Part shown: positions 1 to 6,024 of the stretch, piece by piece | How positions within the stretch are numbered: the first letter of the stretch is position 1 | Layout of the letters: the number at the start of each line of letters is the position of its first letter | Assembly (NCBI GenBank): GCA_003449195.1 | Contig: DMID01000091.1 | Location: forward strand, 1 to 6,024 | Source: Lysobacteraceae bacterium | GTDB lineage: Bacteria; Pseudomonadota; Gammaproteobacteria; Xanthomonadales; Xanthomonadaceae | DNA: 6,024 nt | Reading direction: 5' to 3' | Translations under genes and position numbers: made by a program | Notes under the pieces: model-generated | Seen by the model: only the letters and a program-made list of their open reading frames with translations | What the model was told of the DNA's origin: nothing | The model's database searches: none

Positions 1-2028
1 GTCACCGGCGACAAGCCGCTGGACTGGGTGAGGGCGCGCAATGCGCAGACCGAATCCACGCTGGCGGCCACGCCGCGTTTCAAGGCGATGGAGGCGGACA
101 TCCGCGCCATCCTCGATTCGGACGCCAAGATCCCCGGCGTGCAGAAGATCGGCGCGTACTACTACAACTTCTGGAAGGACAAGCAGCACGAGCGCGGCCT
201 GTGGCGGCGCACCACGCTGGAGGAATACCGCAAGCCCGAGCCGCGCTGGGAAACCGTGCTGGACCTCGATGCACTGAACAAGGCCGAAGGCGCGAAGTGG
301 GTCTGGCATGGCGCCGACTGTCTGCGTCCGCGGCTTCAAGGGGGCGTGTACCAGCGCTGCCTGATCGCGCTTTCGCCGGGCGGTTCGGATGCCGATGTCA
401 CCCGCGAGTTCGACCTGACCACCAAGCAGTTCGTGGAAGGCGGCTTCCGTCGTCCCGAAGCCAAGGGCGGGCTGGGCTGGATCGACGAGAACACCGTGTA
501 CGTCTATACCGATTTCGGCGAAGGCTCGCTGACCGGTTCCGGCTATCCGCGCATCGTCAAGCAGTGGAAGCGCGGCACGCCGCTGGCCTCGGCCGCCACC
601 GTGTACGAGGGCCAGCCCGGGGACATGTACATCGCCGCGATGCACGACGACACGCCCGGCTACGAGCGCGATTTCGTCAGCCGCACGCTGGCCTTCTACA
701 ACGACGAGCTGTACCTGCGCGGCCAGGACGGCGGGCTGAGCAAGATCGACGTGCCCAACTCGGCGCAGAAGTCGGTGTTCCGCCAGTGGCTGGGCCTGGA
801 ACTGCGCGAGCCGTGGACGACGGGCGGCACCACCTATCCTGCCGGCGCGTTCATCGTGACCGACTTCGACGCCTTCATGGCCGGCAAGCGCGACTTCGAC
901 GTGCTGTTCCGCCCGGACGCGCACACCTCGCTGGCGGGGGTGACGCTGACGAAAAACCACGTCGTGCTGAACATCCTCGACGACGTGAAGAACCGCCTGA
1001 GCGTGCTGACCCACGGGCCCAAGGGCTGGGCTGCGCAGCCACTCAAGGTGGGCGCGGGCGACATCGGCACCACCAGCGTGGGCGCCGTGGACAAGGACGA
1101 CAGCGACCTGTTGTGGGTCACCACCACCGGTTACCTCACCCCCACCACGCTGCTGATGGGCGATGCAGGCAAGCCGGCCGCACCGTTGCAGGCCATCAAG
1201 GCGATGCCGGCCTTCTTCGATGCCGGCGGCGAGGTGGCCGAGCAGCATTTCGCCACCTCCAAGGACGGCACCAAGGTGCCGTACTTCATCGTGCGGCCGA
1301 AGGACCTGGCCTTCGACGGCAAGGCGCCCACCCTGCTGTACGGCTACGGCGGTTTCGAGATCTCGCTGACGCCCAGCTACTCGGGCAGCATCGGCAAGGG
1401 CTGGCTGACCGGCCCGGACGGCAAGGCCGGCGGCGTGTACGTGGTGGCCAACATCCGCGGCGGCGGCGAATACGGCCCGCGCTGGCATCAGGCCGCACTC
1501 AAGGCCAACCGCCATAAGGCCTACGAAGACATGGCCGCAGTGGCGCAGGACCTGATCGAGCGCAAGGTCACCTCGCCGGCGCATCTGGGCGTGATGGGCG
1601 GCAGCAACGGCGGGCTGATGGCCGGCAACATGCTGGTGCAGTACCCGCAGCTGTTCGGCGCGGTGGTGGTGCAGGTGCCGCTGCTGGACATGAAGCGCTA
1701 CAGCCACCTGCTGGCCGGTGCCTCGTGGATGGCCGAATACGGCGACCCGGACACCGCCGATTGGGATTTCATCAAGACCTTCTCCCCGTACCAGCTGTTC
1801 GATGCGAAGAAGGACTACCCGCCGGTGATCTTCCTCACCTCGACCCGCGACGACCGCGTCCACCCCGGCCACGCCCGCAAGATGGCCGCGCAGATGCTCG
1901 ATGCCGGCAAGGACGTGACCTACTACGAGAACATCGAAGGCGGCCACGGCGGCGCGGCCGACAATTCGCAGGCCGCACACATGGCCGCACTGGCCTACAG
2001 CTTCCTGTGGGAGCGGTTGAAGGATTGA
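1..2028 (+). CDS. Prolyl oligopeptidase family serine peptidase (S9A, PreP-like), 5' end outside the window
   Basis: This is a serine peptidase of the prolyl oligopeptidase family, which as a family cleaves short peptides after proline. The frame is open from base 1 (reading VTGDKPLDWVRARNAQ, a typical family N-terminal stretch), so the GTG at 28 is internal and the true start lies upstream. In all, 675 residues are visible, close to the full family length of about 700; whether a signal peptide precedes them cannot be seen. Numbering from base 1, residues of roughly 60-420 form the beta-propeller region and the rest the alpha/beta-hydrolase domain. Catalytic residues are Ser535 in GGSNGG (codon 1603-1605), Asp617 in DDRVHP (1849-1851) and His649 in EGGHGG (1945-1947). 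The family's oxyanion tyrosine (Tyr449 in YGYGGF), the S1-pocket tryptophan (Trp576 in GASWMAEYGDP) and the substrate-binding arginine (Arg619) are also present, so the enzyme should be active. Codon use is strongly G/C-ending. A likely terminator follows the stop, which separates it from the next gene. The exact substrate is not known. Confidence 0.95.
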   Translation, partial: VTGDKPLDWVRARNAQTESTLAATPRFKAMEADIRAILDSDAKIPGVQKIGAYYYNFWKDKQHERGLWRRTTLEEYRKPEPRWETVLDLDALNKAEGAKWVWHGADCLRPRLQGGVYQRCLIALSPGGSDADVTREFDLTTKQFVEGGFRRPEAKGGLGWIDENTVYVYTDFGEGSLTGSGYPRIVKQWKRGTPLASAATVYEGQPGDMYIAAMHDDTPGYERDFVSRTLAFYNDELYLRGQDGGLSKIDVPNSAQKSVFRQWLGLELREPWTTGGTTYPAGAFIVTDFDAFMAGKRDFDVLFRPDAHTSLAGVTLTKNHVVLNILDDVKNRLSVLTHGPKGWAAQPLKVGAGDIGTTSVGAVDKDDSDLLWVTTTGYLTPTTLLMGDAGKPAAPLQAIKAMPAFFDAGGEVAEQHFATSKDGTKVPYFIVRPKDLAFDGKAPTLLYGYGGFEISLTPSYSGSIGKGWLTGPDGKAGGVYVVANIRGGGEYGPRWHQAALKANRHKAYEDMAAVAQDLIERKVTSPAHLGVMGGSNGGLMAGNMLVQYPQLFGAVVVQVPLLDMKRYSHLLAGASWMAEYGDPDTADWDFIKTFSPYQLFDAKKDYPPVIFLTSTRDDRVHPGHARKMAAQMLDAGKDVTYYENIEGGHGGAADNSQAAHMAALAYSFLWERLKD

Positions 2029-2038
2029 TGCCTGATAC

Positions 2039-2070
2039 GGCGGCATCGTTCGGTGCCGCCAGTTTGTTTG
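2039..2070 (+). terminator. Probable intrinsic terminator after the peptidase gene
   Basis: A perfect 7-bp GC-rich stem (GGCGGCA at 2039-2045 pairing with TGCCGCC at 2054-2060) has an 8-base loop and is followed by a T-rich but interrupted tail, AGTTTGTTTG (2061-2070). It starts 10 bases after the peptidase stop codon. The position and shape fit a rho-independent terminator for that gene. The imperfect T tract suggests moderate rather than strong efficiency. It implies that the downstream restriction-modification gene needs its own promoter. Confidence 0.6.
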
Positions 2071-2080
2071 CATCAAGTCC

Positions 2081-2104
2081 GAGTGCTGCAATTCGAGTGC
2101 AGCA
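2081..2104. repeat. Paired TGCWGCA elements forming a dyad upstream of the restriction-modification gene
   Basis: GAGTGCTGCA (2081-2090) is repeated as GAGTGCAGCA (2095-2104), 14 bases later and with one mismatch. Because TGCTGCA and TGCAGCA are reverse complements, the same bases also form a perfect 7-7-7 inverted repeat (2084-2090 and 2098-2104, with spacer ATTCGAG). The spacer word ATTCGAG recurs at 2119-2125, 28 bases further on and directly before the start codon. No T tract follows, so it does not look like a terminator. It could be a regulator binding site or an RNA hairpin in the leader of the restriction-modification gene. The repeat structure is seen directly; the regulatory role is inference. 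Confidence 0.4.
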
Positions 2105-2126
2105 ATAAGCGGGAACGGATTCGAGC

Positions 2127-3317
2127 ATGACCAGCATGCAATTGTTCAATCGCAAGACCCTTGCCCGGCATTTCCGCCAGGAAGCCATTCCCGCAGAGCA
2201 TGCGCGCATCCTCGAAAGCTGGGCGGCGATGATTCGCGAAGGGCGTGTGCGCCACTTGAAGGAAGTGGCGCTGCACGGCGAGTTCAAGTCGAAAATCGTC
2301 GAGGCCGTGTTGGGCTATCGCGGTCCGGCCAGCGGTGCCGATTACACGGTATCGGCCGAGCAGACCATCATCCGCGGCAGCGTCGATCTGGCGCTGGGCC
2401 ATTTCGGCGACAAGAAGGCCGAAATCGTTGCGCCATTCGAGTTGAAGGGCGCGGATACTCGCGACCTCGATGCCATCATGCCAGGACGCAACAAAAGCCC
2501 GGTGCAGCAGGCGTGGGAATACGCCACCAACGCACGCGGCGTGAAATGGGTGCTGGTGTCGAACATGCTGGAGCTGCGCCTGTACGGTTTCGGCGAAGGT
2601 ACCAGCGCGTATGAGCGCTTCCAGTTGGAGCAGCTCACTCAGCCGGAGGAATACGCCCGCTTCATGCTGCTGCTGTCGGCGCAAAACCTGCTGTCGGGCA
2701 GGACGTACGCGCTGCTGGAACAAAGTCGGCGCGAAGACAAGGACATCACCGACCGCCTTTACCAGGATTACAAGGCGCTGCGCCTGCAATTGATCGCGGC
2801 CGTGCAGGCCGCCAGCGCGCAGGTGACGCCGCTTTCGTGCATCGCGTTGGCGCAGAAGATCCTCGACCGCGTGTTGTTCGTGGCGTTTGCCGAGGATGCC
2901 GGCCTGTTGCCGCGCGACACGCTTGCCAGTGCCTTTGCCAACCGCAATCCCTACAACCCGCATCCGGTATGGAGCAACTTCACCGGTCTGTTCCGCGCCA
3001 TCGACAAGGGCAACACGGAGCTTGGCATCCCGCGCTACAACGGCGGCCTGTTTGCGGACGATGCCGCGATCAATGCACTGGCCCTGCCGGACGGAATTTG
3101 CGAGGCGTTCAAGAAACTGGGCGAATACGACTTCGCCTCCGAAGTGTCAGTCACGGTGCTCGGCCACATTTTCGAACAGTCCATTGCCGACGTGGAGCGG
3201 TTGCAGGCGGCGGCGCGCGGCGAAAAGGTGGGGGAGGAAAAGGCCACCGGCACCTCCGGCCGACGCAAGCGCGACGGCGTGGTTTACACGCCCGACTACA
3301 TGCCCGCTTCATCGTAG
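2127..3317 (+). CDS. Upstream fragment of the Type IIG gene: PD-(D/E)XK nuclease domain and helical linker
   Basis: This is the part that would be translated as the sequence stands: 396 residues, the last four (PASS) out of frame. A PD-(D/E)XK nuclease core is visible: Asp87 in GSVDLALG, then Glu105-Leu-Lys107 in APFELKGAD, followed by the family's Q-containing helix (SPVQQAWEYA, residues 124-133) and a beta strand VKWVLVSN. This arrangement is common at the N-terminus of Type IIG enzymes and in related HsdR-type nuclease domains. Residues about 170-380 are mostly helical and resemble the linker between nuclease and methyltransferase in that family, including the RYNGGLFA segment (303-310) and LGHIFEQSI (345-353). 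The fragment ends inside the YTPDY segment that begins the methyltransferase domain. Alone it lacks both cofactor-binding and DNA-recognition parts, so specific cutting is not expected. Its catalytic residues are intact. Confidence 0.8.
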   Translation: MTSMQLFNRKTLARHFRQEAIPAEHARILESWAAMIREGRVRHLKEVALHGEFKSKIVEAVLGYRGPASGADYTVSAEQTIIRGSVDLALGHFGDKKAEIVAPFELKGADTRDLDAIMPGRNKSPVQQAWEYATNARGVKWVLVSNMLELRLYGFGEGTSAYERFQLEQLTQPEEYARFMLLLSAQNLLSGRTYALLEQSRREDKDITDRLYQDYKALRLQLIAAVQAASAQVTPLSCIALAQKILDRVLFVAFAEDAGLLPRDTLASAFANRNPYNPHPVWSNFTGLFRAIDKGNTELGIPRYNGGLFADDAAINALALPDGICEAFKKLGEYDFASEVSVTVLGHIFEQSIADVERLQAAARGEKVGEEKATGTSGRRKRDGVVYTPDYMPASS

Positions 3318-5332
3318 CCGAGACGCTGGGTGCGCATTTGCGCGAGTTGTTCGACGGCATCCTGCGCGAACACGCGAAGAAAGACACGGACATTTCCGAC
3401 TACGCCAACATCACATGGCGCAGGAAAACCGGCGAACTCGATGCCTGGCTGGCCTGGCGCGAGCGCCTGAAGGGATTGCGCATCGTTGACCCGGCCTGCG
3501 GCTCGGGGGTGTTCCTCATCATGGCTTTCGATTTCATGAAAGCCGAGTTGACCCGCGTCAACGACAAGATTGCCGAGTTGCAGGGCACGCGCCACTCCGA
3601 CGACCTGCTGGATTCGGACAGCGAAATCCTCACCAGGAACCTGTTCGGCGTGGACGTGAACCTGGAAAGCGTGGAAATCGCCAAGCTTTCCCTGTGGATC
3701 AAGACTGCCAAGCCGGGCAAGGTGCTGGACACGCTGGACGGCAGCCTGCGCGTGGGCGACAGCTTGATCGAAGACGCCAACTTTGCCTACCTCGACCATG
3801 CCTTCAACTGGCATGCCGCCTTTCCGCAGGTGTTTGCCGAAGGCGGCTTCGACGTGGTGCTGGGCAACCCGCCGTATGTGCGCATGGAATTGCTCAAGCC
3901 GCTCAAGCCGTATCTGGAAGAGCGCTACGAAGTGGTTTCCGACCGCGCCGACCTGTATTGCTACTTTTACGAGCGCGGCATCAAGCTGCTCAAGCCGGGT
4001 GGGCGGCTGGGTTTCATTTCGTCCAACACGTTTTTCAAGACCGGCTCGGGCCGGCCGCTGCGCGAGTTCCTGCTGCGCGAGGCCACGCTGGAAAGCGTGG
4101 TGGACTTCGGCGATCTGCAAGTATTCGACGGCGTGACCACATACCCGGCCATTGTCACCTTGCGGCGTGGCGCGGCAGCGGAACAACACCTGCTGCGCTT
4201 CTGGAAAGTGGCGGCGTTGCCGGACAGCAATTTCAATGCGGAATGGCAGGCGCATGCCGCGCCGTTCCCGCAATCGGCGCTGGGTGCGGGTTCGTGGGAG
4301 TTGGAAGGCGACGATCTGCGCCGCTTGCGCGAGAAGATTCGCGCAGGTCGTCGCACGCTCAAGCAGGTGTACGGCGCGCCGTTGTACGGCATCAAGACCG
4401 GCTTGAACGATGCCTTCGTGATCGACACGCCGACCAAGCAGCGGCTGTGCCGGCAGGATGCCCGCTCCGCCGAGTTGCTCAAGCCGTTTCTGGAAGGCAA
4501 GGACTTGAAACGCTGGCGCGTCGAATCACGCGGCTTGTGGCTGATCTACATCCCGAAGAACAAGATCGACATCGACGATTACCCGGCTATCCGCGATTGG
4601 TTGTTGCCGTACCAACCGGCGCTGGAAAAGCGCGCGACCAAACAGGCGTGGTTCGAGTTGCAGCAGGCGCAGGAGGCCTATGCCGCGCATTTTACCGGTG
4701 ACAAAATCCTGTACCCGGAGTTCTGCGCCGCGCCGCAATTCCTTTGCGAGCATGGGTATTACACCAACAACAAGTGCTACTTCATCGGCTCAACCGATGT
4801 CCATTTGGCCGCTTACCTGAACTCGCGCGTTGCGTGGTGGATGATTACTGGAACCAGCGTCCCGGTGCGCGGCGGTTTCTACCAGATGCACTCGCAATAC
4901 GTCGAAACCGCACCGATTCCCGACTGGAACGAGGCGCAGAAATCCGACTTGGCCGATCTTGCCGACAAGGCCGGCAAGGCCGCGCGCGAGCGGCTGGACA
5001 GGCAGCAAGCCTTCGCCCGCCGCATCCTCGACCTGCATCCGGCGGATGACGGCCAGACAAAGCTCAACGTCAAGCTGCGCGAATGGTGGGCGCTGGCGGA
5101 CTTCGCCGCTTTCCGCCGTGAAGCGAAAAAACTGTTCAAGCAGGACATCCCGCTGAAGGAACGCGGCGATTGGGAAGAGCTGTTCAACGAACAACGCGCC
5201 GCCGTGCGCGAACGGGACGACACAATCGCCGCTGCCGAGGCGCGCATCGACCGCATCGTGTACGGCTTGTTCGGTCTGGATGCGGAAGAAATCGCGCTGC
5301 TGGAAGCCGCCGGGCGCGTCGGGCCGGCGTGA
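3302..5332 (+). pseudogene. Downstream fragment of the Type IIG gene: N6-adenine methyltransferase and target-recognition region
   Basis: This frame carries the rest of the enzyme, about 676 residues without an internal stop. Numbering in the restored protein: S-adenosylmethionine motif I DPACGSG at 455-461 (codons from 3488), the acidic motif LFGVDVNLESVEIAKLSLW around Asp510, catalytic motif IV NPPY at 581-584 (from 3866) typical of N6-adenine methyltransferases, and GFISSNTFF around Asn634. From about 754, YGIKTGLNDAFVID, then LLKPFLEGKDLKRW and YYTNNKCYFI, match the TaqI-like C-terminal specificity region of this family. The C-terminus has charged helices (LADLADKAGKAARERL) and the typical ending RIDRIVYGLFGLDAEEIALLE. 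The fragment has no convincing start of its own: the first in-frame ATG after the shift (3521) lies beyond motif I, the TTG at 3338 has no ribosome-binding site, and the upstream GTG at 2837 would prefix about 155 residues of out-of-frame sequence. It is therefore probably not made unless the shift is bypassed. Confidence 0.8.
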
Positions 5333-5359
5333 CGCCCGCTCGGCGCTGGCGTGGCGCTT

Positions 5360-6024
5360 TCAGCGCGGCAACGTCTGCAACCCGCGTTCGATGCGGCGCA
5401 CGGCTTCCTGCAGGCGCTCCAGGCTGTCGGCGTAGGCGAAGCGCACGTGGCGGCGGCTGTTGAAGTCGCCGAAGTCGATGCCGGGGGTGAAGGCGACGTG
5501 CTCGGTTTCGAGGAAGTGCGCGCAGAACGCCTGCGCGTCGTCGCTGAAGCGGCCGATGTCGGCGTACAGGTAGAACGCGCCCTGCGGCTGCACGGGGATG
5601 TCGAAACCCAGCCCGCGCAGCGCCGGCAGCAGCCAGTCGCGGCGTTCGGCGAAGGCATGACGGCGCTGTTCGAGGATTTCGATGGTGGCCGGCTCGAAGC
5701 AGGCCAGCGCGGCGTATTGGGCAACGGTGGACGGAGCGATGTAGAGGTTCTGCGCCAGCCGTTCCAGCGCCGGCACCGCATCTTGCGGCGCCACCAGCCA
5801 GCCCAGCCGCCAGCCGGTCATGCCGAAATACTTGGAGAAGCTGTTCAGCACGAACGCCTCGTCATCCACTTCCAGCACGCTGGTCGCATCCATGCCGTAG
5901 GTCAGGCCGTGGTAGATCTCGTCCACCACCAGCCGGCCGCCGCGCGCCTTCACCGCCGCCGCCAGCGCGGCCAGCTCATCGCGCGAAAGCACGGTGCCGG
6001 TGGGGTTGGCCGGCGAGGCGGCCA
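5360..6024 (-). CDS. Class I/II PLP-dependent aminotransferase, C-terminal part (5' end outside the window)
   Basis: This cytosolic-type enzyme would transfer an amino group between an amino acid and a 2-oxo acid using pyridoxal phosphate. The frame stays open to the right edge, reading AASPANPTGT before the GTG at 5992, so that GTG is internal and the start lies beyond 6024. About 220 residues are visible, a little over half of the usual 385-400. Fold-type I landmarks appear in order: NPTG (Asn codon 6005-6007), VVDEIYHGL with the pyridine-binding Asp (5921-5923) and the PLP-contacting Tyr (5912-5914), the Schiff-base Lys in NSFSKYFGMTGWRLGW (5831-5833), the phosphate-binding Arg in GWRLGW, and the substrate-carboxylate Arg in HVRFAYA (5441-5443). 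No key residue is missing. It converges on the restriction-modification gene with a 27-base gap that shows no clear shared terminator. The motifs place it in the AspC/COG0436-like group; the preferred substrate cannot be told from this part. Confidence 0.93.
   Translation of the reverse strand, partial: AASPANPTGTVLSRDELAALAAAVKARGGRLVVDEIYHGLTYGMDATSVLEVDDEAFVLNSFSKYFGMTGWRLGWLVAPQDAVPALERLAQNLYIAPSTVAQYAALACFEPATIEILEQRRHAFAERRDWLLPALRGLGFDIPVQPQGAFYLYADIGRFSDDAQAFCAHFLETEHVAFTPGIDFGDFNSRRHVRFAYADSLERLQEAVRRIERGLQTLPR

Larger units (their letters stand above)
2127..5332 (+). pseudogene. Frameshifted Type IIG (Eco57I-like) restriction-modification gene
   Basis: This single gene would encode a Type IIG enzyme, in which nuclease, N6-adenine methyltransferase and DNA-recognition parts share one polypeptide; such enzymes methylate a specific site in host DNA and cut unmodified DNA. 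Translation from ATG 2127 runs to Met392 (codon 3300-3302) and then hits a stop at 3315-3317, while the continuation of the conserved protein (ARFIVAETLGAHLRELFD) lies in the frame shifted by one base and stays open to 5332. Inserting one G, so that ATGCCC becomes ATGGCCC at 3300-3305, restores GVVYTPDYMARFIVAETLG and a protein of about 1068 residues, within the usual Type IIG size range. Order in the restored protein: nuclease about 60-160, helical linker 170-380, methyltransferase about 385-700, target-recognition region about 740-930, C-terminal helices 940-1068. An in-frame TAA at 2106-2108 limits the start to 2127 or 2136; only a weak GGGAA (2111-2115) resembles a ribosome-binding site. 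Codon use is less G/C-biased than in both neighbours, suggesting acquisition by transfer. Specificity cannot be read from the sequence. Confidence 0.88.

Noticed and set aside
201..1517. 438-codon plus-strand open frame inside the peptidase gene
   Set aside because: The overlapping frame encodes the conserved peptidase; this one is arginine- and alanine-rich low-complexity sequence typical of an off-frame reading.
2068..2100. TTGCAT as a possible -35 box for the restriction-modification gene
   Set aside because: No acceptable -10 box lies 16-18 bases downstream (the bases there read about ATTCGA), so no promoter is called.
2073..2963. Long open frame on the minus strand (296 codons) antisense to the nuclease part
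   Set aside because: It lies opposite a well-supported coding frame in GC-rich DNA, where long antisense open frames are common. The translation shows no recognisable domain.
2837..3301. First 155 codons of the frame that begins at GTG 2837 and reads into the methyltransferase
   Set aside because: The conserved linker sequence is in the other frame here. This stretch is arginine-rich off-frame sequence that merely lacks stops, so it is not a true N-terminus.
3296..4273. Long open frame on the minus strand (325 codons) antisense to the methyltransferase
   Set aside because: It is a shadow of the conserved methyltransferase frame. Its composition (many H, Q, V, A) and lack of motifs fit an antisense artefact.
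2127..5332. BREX PglX or DISARM methylase as an alternative identity
   Set aside because: The N-terminal PD-(D/E)XK nuclease, the restored length of about 1068 residues and the absence of any BREX or DISARM partner genes nearby fit a stand-alone Type IIG enzyme better.
5343..5366. Possible hairpin GCGCTG/CAGCGC between the converging genes
   Set aside because: It has a short 6-bp stem, a 12-base loop, no T tract on either strand, and it overlaps the aminotransferase stop; too weak to call a terminator.

Overview
The window is GC-rich bacterial DNA with three genes and almost no intergenic space. The dense G/C third positions and the flanking gene types (a PreP-like prolyl oligopeptidase and a class I/II aminotransferase) suggest a high-GC proteobacterium. 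A member of the Xanthomonadaceae/Lysobacteraceae is a plausible guess from general familiarity, but nothing in the sequence proves the taxon.

Layout. Positions 1-2028 (+) hold the 3' part of a prolyl oligopeptidase (S9A family) gene whose start lies outside the window; its catalytic Ser-Asp-His triad is complete. A 98-base gap follows. It contains a likely intrinsic terminator (2039-2070) and a pair of TGCWGCA elements forming a dyad (2081-2104). Positions 2127-5332 (+) hold one large Type IIG (Eco57I-like) restriction-modification gene broken by an apparent single-base deletion at about 3302. The upstream part encodes a PD-(D/E)XK nuclease domain and helical linker. The downstream part, in another frame, encodes an N6-adenine methyltransferase and a target-recognition region. 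Adding one base would restore a continuous protein of about 1068 residues. After a 27-base convergent gap, positions 5360-6024 (-) hold the C-terminal part of a PLP-dependent aminotransferase that runs off the right edge.

How it fits together. The peptidase and aminotransferase are chromosomal metabolic genes with no evident link to the restriction-modification gene. That gene looks like a stand-alone defence cassette lodged between them, and its codon choice is visibly less GC-biased (many TTG, GAA and T-ending codons). As sequenced, the frameshift separates the nuclease from the methyltransferase and specificity parts, so a working enzyme is not expected unless the shift is a sequencing error or is bypassed in translation. 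I see no wholly new system here. The frameshifted Type IIG gene and its upstream repeat element are the parts most worth checking.
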